Below, one piece after another: positions 17,766-26,840 of a DNA stretch of 64,000 bases. The notes under the pieces were generated by a model. It did not search any database, was not told the DNA's origin, and worked only from the letters and a program-made list of their open reading frames with translations. How positions within the stretch are numbered: the first letter of the stretch is position 1; every line of letters begins with the position of its first letter. Source of the stretch: JBDHTQ01 sp039808765 (GTDB taxonomy: Bacteria > Pseudomonadota > Alphaproteobacteria > UBA2400); NCBI GenBank assembly GCA_039808765.1, contig JBDHTQ010000007.1, positions 57,255-121,254 on the forward strand, read 5' to 3'. The translations under genes were made by a program, and so were the position numbers.

Positions 17766-17951
17766 TCAAGGTCTTTTTATTGGGCCGTAGATTTTAGGGC
17801 GAGGCACATTATGTGCAGGCGACCACACAGAGGGGACAAAACGAGGGATAGAACTGGCTACCCCAGTGACACTACCGTTACGTCCCTTAACGCTAAGTGC
17901 GTCAGAAAGTATTTTTAAGGCACCGGCTGGCAGATTGCAGTCCTTAAGCAT
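17766..17951 (-). CDS. Possible small protein, 61 aa
   Basis: This short frame is listed because its ATG at 17951 is preceded by a near-ideal ribosome site, GGAGGGG with a short spacer. The 61-residue product has no similarity I can name. Its last third is rich in Pro, Arg and Ser (VWSPAHNVPRPKIYGP). It lies in the roughly 650 bases between the 227-residue orphan and the dnaE stop, where no other gene is visible. It could be a real small gene or a decayed fragment. Confidence 0.35.
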   Translation of the reverse strand: MLKDCNLPAGALKILSDALSVKGRNGSVTGVASSIPRFVPSVWSPAHNVPRPKIYGPIKRP

Positions 17952-18162
17952 GGTCCCCTCCGCTCTGAGATAAGCTACGTTATAAGTTGTAGAAGGTAGT
18001 GCTTGTTCTAATATACGTCAATAATTCTTTCGCCATTCGCAACGCGTTGTATTGCCGCTTCACAAATGGCATTCACCGGAACACACAAATCCGGCTATGA
18101 GCTGTTTAAAGGATTTGTGAAAGGACTTGATAGGGAGGTTTCTATCGCAAAAGTCAATTTTT

Positions 18163-21100
18163 TCAAAAACTTTGAATCTCGATCACGCCGGGAATATTAT
18201 AGAGAGATTGCTGATCCTCCTGCGAGAGTTGGTAGCGGCCATCAAGGCTAATTTCAGCTTCTTTTCCAGCTCCACACATCATTTTTAGGCTAATGGTTTG
18301 TTTATTTCCCCCCTCACCTTGCTTGCTCATGAGTTTTTGATGAAGAAGTTGCAATCCCTCACTGCCGTTCAAGGTGATAATTAATCCGTTTTGAACACGT
18401 TCTAATGCCTCGTCAAGCGATTCAATTTTAAAGCAGGTTAAACGCACACCTTCTTCTTGGGCTTGGACATCAACCGAGGCCATAACTCTCTTGCCAGTTT
18501 CGAGAATATTTCTATTCGCAGCCAAAACCTCTGAAAACACCATCATCTCAACCACGCCTGAACTATCCGAAAGCTGAACAAATGCAAACGTATTGCCAGA
18601 CTTTGATTTTTTAACAGTGGTAGAAAGAACAACCCCTGCAATACGAAATCGCGTCATGCTGGCACCGCGAGCACGCCATGACAACTCAAGTATGGGAACA
18701 ACCCGTAATCTATCTAAAATAACTTTAAATTGATCCAGTGGGTGAGCTGAGAGAAAAAAGCCGATTGCGCTAAATTCTTCCTGTAGCTTTGTCATTGAAT
18801 CCCAGTTTTGCACTTTTCTAAGAGCTGGAAGGCTGTTTTGATCGTCTCCACCAAACAGGTTAACCTGTCCGCTTGCTTTTTCGACTTGAAGGCGTTGACC
18901 ATATCCCATTAGCAAATCAATATTGGCAATAAGTTGTGCGCGATTGGGTGAGAGCGTATCAAAGGCACCCGCTTTTGCAAGATTTTCCAGCGTTTTTCGA
19001 TTGCATGAACCATAATCAACACGCCTGAAAAAATCAGCAAGATCAGAATATTTTCCATCTTCATTACGGTTGCGCACAAGCAGTGACATGCCATGCGCAC
19101 CAACGCCTTTTATTGCTGAAAGTGCATAGCGAATGGCTTTCTTTCCATCAGGCAAAACCTCCACGGCAAAATCTTTGTACGACCATTGCACATCAGGTGG
19201 CAGCAAGGTTATTCCCATGCGCTCAAGCTCTTGTCTGAAGAGGCAAAGTTTATCAGTATTGCCGATATCATACGTCATGGAAGCGGCCATGAATTCGATT
19301 GGATGGTTCGCTTTTAGATAGGCCGTCTGATACGAAATTAATGCATAGGCCGCAGCATGACTTTTGTTGAAGCCGTAGTCAGCAAATTTAGCCATCAGGT
19401 CAAAGACACGATTGGCATCTTCATCGCTTACACCATTTTTGATCGATCCTTCTACAAAAATACTGCGCTGCTTATCCATCTCCTCTTTAATTTTTTTACC
19501 CATTGCGCGCCGCAGTAAATCTGCGCCGCCAAGCGAGTAACCCGCCATAACCTTACCAATTTCCATCACCTGTTCTTGATAGACCATGATGCCGTAGGTT
19601 TCTTTCAAAATATTTTCGAGCATTGCATGGGGGTACTCGGGCTTTGCCACACCATTTTTTACATCTGCATATACGGGTATATTAGCCATGGGGCCGGGAC
19701 GGTAGAGCGCAACAAGCGCAATGATATCCTCAATTCGATCAGGCCGAATACGTCGTAAAGCATCACGCATTCCCGCAGATTCTACTTGAAACACACCCAT
19801 TGTTTCAGCTTTCTGCAGGAGGGTGTAGGTTTTTGAATCATCAAGCGGAATCCCATCAATATCTGGCGCTGTTCCATCCTGTACGTTGATCATATCAACC
19901 GCACGCTTGATTACTGTAATTGTTTTTAATCCTAAAAAGTCGAACTTAACCAGACCTGCCTGCTCAACATATTTTAAATTAAATTGTGTAGCGGGTAAAG
20001 TTGAGCGCGGATCCAGAAAGAGGGGCACAAGATGAGAAATTGGTCGATCACCGATAACCACTCCGGCTGCGTGCGTCGATGCATGCCGATAAAGCCCTTC
20101 AAGCTTTTGAGCAATTTCTACCAGCCGATCATTCCCCTCCTCTGCTTTGATCATCTCTTGCAGCATTGGTTCGCCTTCTATCGCTTGCGAGAGAGTTACC
20201 GGATGAGCGGGATTGTTTGGTACAAGTTTACAAAGCTTATCAACCCGGCTCCATGAAAATCCGAGCACACGCCCAACATCGCGCAAAACCGCACGTGCTT
20301 GAAGTTTTCCGAACGTAATAATTTGCGCAACACGATCTTTGCCATACTTCTCTTGCACATAATCAATAACTTCCTCGCGTCTGTCCTGACAAAAATCAAC
20401 GTCGAAGTCCGGCATAGAAACGCGTTCAGGATTAAGAAACCGCTCAAACAGTAAATTGAAAGGAATCGGATTAATATTGGTAATCGTCAGCGCCCAAGCA
20501 ACCAACGATCCAGCTCCCGAACCACGACCAGGCCCCACGGGAATATCGTGAGCTTTTGCCCACTTAATAAAATCAGATGTGATGAGAAAATAACCGGGAA
20601 ATCCCATTTTACAGATTACAGAAAGCTCCATTTCCAACCGATCACGGTACATGTCCTTTTCTTCTTCAGTCAACGACATTTTACCAAAGCGCTTTTCCAG
20701 ACCATCGCGGCTTTGCTGAATAAATTCTTCTTCTTCGTTTCTTCCTTCTGCTGATTCAAACGGTGGCAAAATAGGCTTGTGCTTCTTCACCATAAAGGCA
20801 CAGCGCTGGGCGATGTGAACCGTATTTTCTACCGCTTCTGGCAGATCAGCAAAAAGCATTCTCATTTCGGCGCTTGATTTGAAAAAATGCTCTGGTGAAA
20901 CACGTCGGCGATTATTTTCATCGATAATCACGCCCTGTGCAATGCAAAGCAGCGCATCTTGCGCTTCATACATCCCTGCATCAGCAAAGTAACAATCGTT
21001 GGTAGCAACGAGGGGGAGGTTATGTTTGTAAGCAAGATTGATTAAATCAGCCTCAATTTTATTTTCAGTTGTCAGATTGTGGCGTTGAATTTCAATATAG

Positions 21101-21600
21101 AGGCGGTTTTCAAAAAGAGACTTAAGTCTAAGAAGCATGTTTTCAGCTTCATCTTTTTGTCCATCAAGCAACAAACGGCCCACTGGACTGTCGATGCTGC
21201 CAGTAAAAACAATTAATCCTTCATGGTGCTGCACGAATAAGTCCTGCGAAATCTGAGGCTCGGATTCCTGTGCACTATCGAGATACGCATGAGAGGAAAG
21301 CTGCATTAAATTGTGATAGCCTTGCTCGCTTTGAACAAGAAAAACCATTTTATCAGGCTGTTTTACGCCTTTACCCTCAACGTCGCGTTTTATTGAAAGT
21401 TGACAACCGATAATCGGCTGGATGCCAGCATCTGCTGCCGCTAGCGAAAACTCAAGTGCGCCAAATAAATTGTTGCTGTCTGTGATCGCCACCGCAGGCA
21501 TATCATTCTTGAGGCATAGTTTTATCAACGCCTTGGGATGGATAGCGCCCTCGGCCAGAGAATAGGACGAATGGACACGAAGATGGATAAACTGGTTCAT
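18163..21600 (-). CDS. dnaE: DNA polymerase III alpha subunit
   Basis: DnaE is the replicative polymerase. The 1145-residue protein has the N-terminal PHP domain (FIHLRVHSSYSLAEGAIH), in which the first metal-binding His is Arg as in E. coli, so the PHP is probably not a proofreading nuclease. The polymerase core carries GPGRGSGAGSLVAWAL and the catalytic PDFDVDFCQDRR (DxD), then YQEQVMEIGKVMAGYSLGGAD, a helix-hairpin-helix region and an OB-fold (about residues 975-1060, e.g. FRIAGVVLSTTVKKS). It normally neighbours lolD in this class; here the three-paralog block intervenes. Confidence 0.97.
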   Translation of the reverse strand: MNQFIHLRVHSSYSLAEGAIHPKALIKLCLKNDMPAVAITDSNNLFGALEFSLAAADAGIQPIIGCQLSIKRDVEGKGVKQPDKMVFLVQSEQGYHNLMQLSSHAYLDSAQESEPQISQDLFVQHHEGLIVFTGSIDSPVGRLLLDGQKDEAENMLLRLKSLFENRLYIEIQRHNLTTENKIEADLINLAYKHNLPLVATNDCYFADAGMYEAQDALLCIAQGVIIDENNRRRVSPEHFFKSSAEMRMLFADLPEAVENTVHIAQRCAFMVKKHKPILPPFESAEGRNEEEEFIQQSRDGLEKRFGKMSLTEEEKDMYRDRLEMELSVICKMGFPGYFLITSDFIKWAKAHDIPVGPGRGSGAGSLVAWALTITNINPIPFNLLFERFLNPERVSMPDFDVDFCQDRREEVIDYVQEKYGKDRVAQIITFGKLQARAVLRDVGRVLGFSWSRVDKLCKLVPNNPAHPVTLSQAIEGEPMLQEMIKAEEGNDRLVEIAQKLEGLYRHASTHAAGVVIGDRPISHLVPLFLDPRSTLPATQFNLKYVEQAGLVKFDFLGLKTITVIKRAVDMINVQDGTAPDIDGIPLDDSKTYTLLQKAETMGVFQVESAGMRDALRRIRPDRIEDIIALVALYRPGPMANIPVYADVKNGVAKPEYPHAMLENILKETYGIMVYQEQVMEIGKVMAGYSLGGADLLRRAMGKKIKEEMDKQRSIFVEGSIKNGVSDEDANRVFDLMAKFADYGFNKSHAAAYALISYQTAYLKANHPIEFMAASMTYDIGNTDKLCLFRQELERMGITLLPPDVQWSYKDFAVEVLPDGKKAIRYALSAIKGVGAHGMSLLVRNRNEDGKYSDLADFFRRVDYGSCNRKTLENLAKAGAFDTLSPNRAQLIANIDLLMGYGQRLQVEKASGQVNLFGGDDQNSLPALRKVQNWDSMTKLQEEFSAIGFFLSAHPLDQFKVILDRLRVVPILELSWRARGASMTRFRIAGVVLSTTVKKSKSGNTFAFVQLSDSSGVVEMMVFSEVLAANRNILETGKRVMASVDVQAQEEGVRLTCFKIESLDEALERVQNGLIITLNGSEGLQLLHQKLMSKQGEGGNKQTISLKMMCGAGKEAEISLDGRYQLSQEDQQSLYNIPGVIEIQSF

Positions 21601-21728
21601 TTAATCGTTATGGCGCGCAAAAAGCCAGCAATCAACTATTAACACTCAACAACGACATTTATCTTGTATTATGTCTGGCCATTTGCTATAGGTGCTTGTG
21701 TATTCTAATATATTTTATGGAGATTTAA

Positions 21729-22766
21729 ATGGGTGATCTCGCTCTTCCAGCCGGCATGGAATTTATTGAGCTACCGTTTGTTGGCAATCATCAGCTAGAA
21801 TGTCGTGCTGTTAGCATTTACAAGAAACCGGTTGTTTGTCTCCAAATTGATGGTTTTCGTGTTGGTTTTTATCTGAACCTCAATGATAAGGATGTCAATT
21901 GGCGCCCTATTATCGGTGGCATCGGCGCAGATTTGAGTTTTAATGAAGGCAACCATCTGGAGATTAAAAACTATTATTATTCACAGCGCCTTCGGAAGGC
22001 TGCAGTTTTTTTGAATACTTGCGTTGGTGATCTGAGAGCAAATGAGAATTTGCCGATTTTCGATGATAATGACCCCTCGTTTTTAAGGACGATAGTTTAC
22101 AATGACAGAGTATGCGCCTTAACAGCAGCGGAAAGAAAATGTGTACACATACCTCTGGGTTTTTTTACACGATTGGCTACACGGTTTGATATGGCCGCTG
22201 CCAACATGCGGCTTATGAATTTTGTAATGAGAATTCGTGGAGATGGTGGGGATTCAGATAAGGAACATGAACATCGTCTTATTCAAGAAGTCTTAGAAAA
22301 TCGAGATCAAGTTTTATCAGATATGACTACCCTTGGTTTTGCTGTTACGTTTGAGAGTGATAAAATCACCGTACCACCATTATCTGACCTGGAGAATCCA
22401 CCAAACTTAGCTGAAATTGCTAATGAGCAACGCAACGTTGAGTTAGCGGCTAAAGCTGATGCTTGGAGTGTCATCAAGAGATGCAGGACGAGATCCATAA
22501 TGCTTAAGGGCGAGACTCGAGATTCCGCCATGGTATGCTTTACGGTTAATGAACGAGATCCGAAGAGAAACAGACTCCTTCACGCATTATGCCGGTTAGG
22601 TTTGAATCATGAAGTTGGTTATTCATGTTCTCGCGGTGAAAATTTACGTGATGCTATCATAATCCAGGGTAAAGCCGCATATGCTATTATCGACTATTAC
22701 CGTTCGTTATCAGGGAATCCAGTTGTAAATCACCGGATGAGTGGGATTCGGGCAGTCCCCGGTTAG
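21729..22766 (+). CDS. Hypothetical protein, first of three tandem paralogs
   Basis: The function is unknown. The 345-residue protein shares an N-terminal domain of about 110 residues with the products at 22979-24319 and 24527-26086. Common features are a Leu/Pro-rich start (PAGMEFIELPFV), a V.L.IDG....FY strand, W.PI.G, then a YY.S.RL helix ending GDLR. A central helix (RFDMAAANMRLMNFV) aligns with KIEI.GA.RRLQ of the others. The second half holds two diverged alpha/beta units (LSDMTTLGFAVTF and LLHALCRLGLNHEV). It has no signal peptide or membrane segment. ATG 21729 has GGAG upstream. It is transcribed away from dnaE, against the direction of the surrounding core genes. Confidence 0.65.
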   Translation: MGDLALPAGMEFIELPFVGNHQLECRAVSIYKKPVVCLQIDGFRVGFYLNLNDKDVNWRPIIGGIGADLSFNEGNHLEIKNYYYSQRLRKAAVFLNTCVGDLRANENLPIFDDNDPSFLRTIVYNDRVCALTAAERKCVHIPLGFFTRLATRFDMAAANMRLMNFVMRIRGDGGDSDKEHEHRLIQEVLENRDQVLSDMTTLGFAVTFESDKITVPPLSDLENPPNLAEIANEQRNVELAAKADAWSVIKRCRTRSIMLKGETRDSAMVCFTVNERDPKRNRLLHALCRLGLNHEVGYSCSRGENLRDAIIIQGKAAYAIIDYYRSLSGNPVVNHRMSGIRAVPG

Positions 22767-22978
22767 ATTTATTTACCCAATAATATAACTTGTGATGAAT
22801 GATGCCTTCGGCCAAAGAATAGATGGATGGACAAAAGCTACTCGTATTGAATCCCTCTTGCTTTATGCACAAAATTATTAGCAAAAAATTATTGCTATTG
22901 GCCTAGTGAATAGTCTACCATGAGCCAAAGTTAAGATGCTATTAACGTTTTCCCTAATTCCTTTAAGAGGTTATGTAC

Positions 22979-24319
22979 ATGATTGCTTCAGATATTGAGG
23001 TTACACCAGACACAACTCCCCCGCGCTTGCCTGAAGGCGTGTCTTTGTGCTTTTTTCCATTAGTGAATGGGGAAACTTCGTCTGTGGTGCTTATTAATGG
23101 TAATCGCCCCGTAGTCGCAGTGAACTTTTGGGGAAATATTATTCCCTTTATAATTGAAAATGGTGATGTAAACCCAAGCAGGAGCGGAAAATGGGTTCCA
23201 TTTTTTGGTGTATCCCAAGATGGTGAGGCTGCACTCAATGAAGTTCCCCTTGACCTTGCTCTATGCCCAACCCTAGAAAAGGTTGCCGATTTTTTGGACG
23301 CAAAGCGAGATGAAGTAAATTCCTATATTCAAGCTAAGCGTAATTTTTTGAAATACCAAGCTCATGACCCACGCTTATGTGCTGTAATCAATCAAGAATT
23401 CACACCACAAGATAATTACGAATATGCTGCCTTTTTATATGGTACTGGACTTCATTATATAACCCGAAAAATTGAAATTGAGGGAGCTAGAAGAAGGCTT
23501 CAAGCGATTGCTCAAGACTTTAAGGAAGTCCAAATTAGTGGTCCTGAAACCCTCCATCAATTTACTTACGCAAGTAAAGAGCGATTGTCACTGATTCAAG
23601 ACGGTGATGGTGGCATTTATAGCTGTGATAATATTTGTCGAGACCTTAAGACTTTGGGCTTTCAAACAGCTGTTCGTTATATCGATAGAGACCAGCCCCA
23701 CCCAACAATATTAATCTATTTGGCAACGACCAGGGATAACGCCATTTTTTCAGCCTCTGGTTTTTCTTCCCCCCCAGCTCTTAATGACCTTAATGAGTTA
23801 AAAGATGATTATCTTGCGCAGGTTAGATCTGGTCGAACTGGAGTAATAGCAACCGATAGCTTTGGCCTTTTTGGATTTCTGCCGAGACGTGATCTTAGCG
23901 AAGGAGATCTGACTGCCACTAGTCCGGCAGAAAAATTTCTTGATTTACACGCTCTGCCTCATGCACGCATACTCTATAACCGAAAATACCGTGGTCAATT
24001 CGTAACTATCGAGGTAGATGCCCACTCAACCAAAGGAAGTGGAATTGTTGCCGCTCTTACTGAATTAGGATACACTCCAGTGATTGAGCCTCGAGGTGAT
24101 TCGTGGTGTGTACCTCACGGGACTCCCGTGATAAATATTGTAAATAATCATAATTCTGTTCCAGTAGTCATGAATTTTAATCGCTTGAGAGACGACGGTT
24201 TTGTCTTCAGAAGGAAGGATTTCTCTCGAGATAATCCCACCAGCGTCGCCGGAGAAGGTCCTGTAAAGTTAACTTTAGCTGGTGGAGCGTGCCGTTTTAA
24301 TGCCGATGCCTTCCGTTGA
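22979..24319 (+). CDS. Hypothetical protein, second of three tandem paralogs
   Basis: The function is unknown. The 446-residue protein shares the N-terminal domain (RPVVAVNFWGNIIPF, KWVPFFG) and the helix KIEIEGARRRLQ with its neighbours. It carries a first diverged alpha/beta unit (ICRDLKTLGFQTAV followed by FSSPPALNDLN) and a clear second one (FVTIEVDAHSTKGSG, ALTELGYTPVIE, PVINIV). It ends with CRFNADAFR, matching SARFNATAEK in the third protein just before that protein's membrane-like tail. An ATG at 22973 gives only two bases to AGAGG, so ATG 22979 (eight bases) is the better start. No exported signal is seen. Confidence 0.65.
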   Translation: MIASDIEVTPDTTPPRLPEGVSLCFFPLVNGETSSVVLINGNRPVVAVNFWGNIIPFIIENGDVNPSRSGKWVPFFGVSQDGEAALNEVPLDLALCPTLEKVADFLDAKRDEVNSYIQAKRNFLKYQAHDPRLCAVINQEFTPQDNYEYAAFLYGTGLHYITRKIEIEGARRRLQAIAQDFKEVQISGPETLHQFTYASKERLSLIQDGDGGIYSCDNICRDLKTLGFQTAVRYIDRDQPHPTILIYLATTRDNAIFSASGFSSPPALNDLNELKDDYLAQVRSGRTGVIATDSFGLFGFLPRRDLSEGDLTATSPAEKFLDLHALPHARILYNRKYRGQFVTIEVDAHSTKGSGIVAALTELGYTPVIEPRGDSWCVPHGTPVINIVNNHNSVPVVMNFNRLRDDGFVFRRKDFSRDNPTSVAGEGPVKLTLAGGACRFNADAFR

Positions 24320-24468
24320 GCTTTTCTCAAGAGTAGTGGGCGTTTTTTCTGAGCAGTAAGATATGTGTGAATTTCCGCGCGCGTTATTCATGAAGTAGTT
24401 TTATGCCCGTTAGATCTTGGTCCTGACAGTGGGGTATGGCTTGTTTTTATAAAAAAATTTAATAGTTT

Positions 24469-24473
24469 ATAAT
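24469..24473 (+). promoter_or_regulatory. Possible -10 element ahead of the third paralog
   Basis: A perfect TATAAT (24468-24473) lies in an AT-rich stretch 54 bases before the ATG at 24527. No good -35 hexamer stands at 17 bases, so the call is weak. Confidence 0.2.
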
Positions 24474-24526
24474 ATATTAATAAAAAAATTATAAAATAAC
24501 ACTCAGAATTTTTAAAGAGATAGCAT

Positions 24527-26086
24527 ATGAGTGTAGACACCCCATTACCTGGTGTAAAAGTTCAGCCAATTCCATTGCAAAATGGAGCGGAAGCGCGTGT
24601 TATCGCTATTCAAAAAGGTGATCAACCTCCCAGAGCCGTCGTTGTGATGGAAATTGATGGGGTGAATGTTCCGTTTTACTGTTCAACTGGAGCCGGTGGT
24701 AAAGACGTTCCAGCTGGAAAATGGTATCCTATTTTTGGCATGGGGTCACAAGGCTGGTTTAATAAAGGGAAAGATCCTGATATTCTAAGGTATTATGATA
24801 GCCCACGTTTGAAAGAGGTCTCTGATTACCTTGACAGGCAGATAGGGGATATTCGTAATCAACGTGTTTTTGCTTCTATTCCGCACGTTTCAGAGCTGGA
24901 TGACAAAACGTTGAGCGTGATCAATCGCGATATGAACCCTATCAGTTTAAAAGAGGTTGAGAATGCTGATCCTGATTATTTTATTAATCAGGCACAAAAA
25001 ATTGAAATTGCCGGGGCACAAAGAAGACTGCAAAAATATCAATTTGATAGTGCAGAGAATGCTACAAATGGCAAATTTTTTACAATTAACGTAAATGCCA
25101 CGTCTGAAGAAGGTAAACAACTGATCGCAGATCTTGAAAAATCGGGGTTTAAGCCAAAAATAGAGGCCAGATCAGGTTATGGACAATACCCCGTTATCAA
25201 TTTGGTTGGTGAGGATGCGAATGTTTATCGTGACCATAAATTCTCAGAGCCCCCTGCACTGGCCAGGATAAATTCGCAGCAAGCATCACTCCTTACAAAA
25301 TGTACACAACACGCTGAATCTATTCTTAAGCAAGTGGATAGGGCATTTGGCAAATGGGTAGATGGTTCTTATCAGCTTGAGGTTTATCCCAATTCCCATA
25401 TCGGTAAGGAAATATCTGCAGCACTCGATCGGCTTGGATACCATAATTCAGCACCGGTTGATGTAGACGGAGCAGCATCATCCTTCGTCATTTCTGGTGC
25501 TGAAGCAGAGCGACTGTTTAAAGATCAGGGTTTTAAGGCTCCGATACAACAAGTTCATGGCTCAGCTCCGCATTCTTCTGGAGGAGAGAGGCCGAGAGAG
25601 GTTCATTCCGCCTCGGCACGGTTTAATGCTACAGCGGAAAAGCCCAAATCTATGCATGGCCCGGCTGGCGTTTTGCTTGGTGCTGTCATGGGTGGGGTAA
25701 GTGCAGCGATGGACCATGGAGATATTGCGGATGGTATTGCCGTAGGGGCAATTGGAAGCACTGCTGTAGGGGGTGTTGGTTTATCGTTAGCAGAGGGAAA
25801 AATACACGAAGCAACACTTAGCACGATTGAAAATACTTTACCCTATTTGGGTCCAACTGCCGCAGCAGCAGCATTAGTTGGTGGAGAGCTTTATCGTTCT
25901 GTTTCTTATGTTCTTGATGATCACTCAGATCCTACAAAAAGTGTTGATTTAGGGGTATTAGGAAGCTTCGGGAGTTGGATGGGGATAAAAGTTTATGACC
26001 TGACACATCCCGAGGAAAATCCACAAGACACGCCACAAGCCCCCCGAAGACCAGATACAAGTCCGCCTATTGGTTCGGTAATGTAG
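24527..26086 (+). CDS. Hypothetical protein with repeat units and hydrophobic tail, third paralog
   Basis: The function is unknown. Residues 1-110 are the shared N-terminal domain (VVVMEIDGVNVPFY, KWYPIFG, YYDSPRLKEVSDYL, GDIRN). KIEIAGAQRRLQ follows at 158-169. Two internal repeats of about 60 residues lie at 184-245 and 281-340 (FFTINVNATSEEGKQLIADL with SGFKP; SYQLEVYPNSHIGKEISAAL with LGYHN), each ending with GF/KF and Pro. Residues 377-488 are Gly/Ala-rich and hydrophobic with GxxxG spacing (LLGAVMGGVSAAM; AIGSTAVGGVGLSLA; AAAAALVGG) and could insert in a membrane. The tail is Pro-rich. The shape resembles effectors or toxins with a translocating or membrane-active end, but that is only inference. 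Confidence 0.68.
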   Translation: MSVDTPLPGVKVQPIPLQNGAEARVIAIQKGDQPPRAVVVMEIDGVNVPFYCSTGAGGKDVPAGKWYPIFGMGSQGWFNKGKDPDILRYYDSPRLKEVSDYLDRQIGDIRNQRVFASIPHVSELDDKTLSVINRDMNPISLKEVENADPDYFINQAQKIEIAGAQRRLQKYQFDSAENATNGKFFTINVNATSEEGKQLIADLEKSGFKPKIEARSGYGQYPVINLVGEDANVYRDHKFSEPPALARINSQQASLLTKCTQHAESILKQVDRAFGKWVDGSYQLEVYPNSHIGKEISAALDRLGYHNSAPVDVDGAASSFVISGAEAERLFKDQGFKAPIQQVHGSAPHSSGGERPREVHSASARFNATAEKPKSMHGPAGVLLGAVMGGVSAAMDHGDIADGIAVGAIGSTAVGGVGLSLAEGKIHEATLSTIENTLPYLGPTAAAAALVGGELYRSVSYVLDDHSDPTKSVDLGVLGSFGSWMGIKVYDLTHPEENPQDTPQAPRRPDTSPPIGSVM

Positions 26087-26108
26087 TCTTAGTTGTCATG
26101 CTTTTTAG

Positions 26109-26840
26109 CTAACCAAGTTGGCCATTATGAAGCGTAGCAATACGATCCATTTTGTGTGCCAAGTCATAGTTGTGGGTTGCGACCAAAGCGGCAAGGCCTT
26201 CCGAACGTGTTAAAGAACGCAAGAGGGCAAAAACCGTTTCAGCCGTTTCAGGATCAAGGTTGCCCGTCGGTTCATCAGCAATCAAAAGTTTTGGGTGGTT
26301 AGCCAAGGCACGGGCAATAGCCACCCGTTGTTGCTCTCCCCCAGACAGTTTTGCTGGCCGGTGAGATACACGATTTTCAAGTCCTACTTTGTTTAAAAGT
26401 TCGAGGGCGCGTTTTTTGGCATTTGCTTTTGACACCCCTGCGATGAGTTGCGGCATCATCACATTCTCAAGGGCAGTGAATTCAGGCAACAAATGGTGAA
26501 ATTGATAAACGAAACCGATTGTATGGCGGCGCAAAATCGTTCGTTCTTGATCATTAAGAGATTCGGACGGTTTATCGCCGATGATTACTTGGCCGCTTGT
26601 CGGCTTTTCCAATAATCCCGCAGAGTGTAGCAACGTTGATTTTCCCGCACCCGATGGCCCGACCAGCGCCACCATTTCACCTTTGTTTATGATCAAATTA
26701 ATACCCCGCAAAACCTCAAGCGGCTTGCCACTAGCTTGGGGATAATTGCGCTTCAGGTCAATGAGGCAAAGAGATTTTTCACCCATTCCCAACAAGGCTG
26801 ATTTCTCAGCTGCGGTCACAACATCATTATGGTTATTCAT
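26109..26840 (-). CDS. lolD: Lipoprotein-releasing ABC transporter ATPase LolD
   Basis: LolD powers release of outer-membrane lipoproteins from the inner membrane to LolA. The 243-residue ATPase has Walker A (GPSGAGKST), Q-loop (VYQFHHLLPEFTALENV, the LolD/MacB type), signature LSGGEQQRVAIARAL, Walker B LLIADEPTGNLD and a switch His. Its ATG overlaps the lolC stop by eight bases (ATGAATAA), so it is made with its partner. It is the last core gene of the long minus-strand run that begins with complex I. Confidence 0.95.
   Translation of the reverse strand: MNNHNDVVTAAEKSALLGMGEKSLCLIDLKRNYPQASGKPLEVLRGINLIINKGEMVALVGPSGAGKSTLLHSAGLLEKPTSGQVIIGDKPSESLNDQERTILRRHTIGFVYQFHHLLPEFTALENVMMPQLIAGVSKANAKKRALELLNKVGLENRVSHRPAKLSGGEQQRVAIARALANHPKLLIADEPTGNLDPETAETVFALLRSLTRSEGLAALVATHNYDLAHKMDRIATLHNGQLG

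Noticed and set aside
18066..18251. Plus-strand open frame of 61 codons overlapping the dnaE end
   Set aside because: It overlaps conserved dnaE codons and has no ribosome site.
24320..24526. Terminator between the second and third paralogs
   Set aside because: A T-run is present but no convincing stem precedes it.
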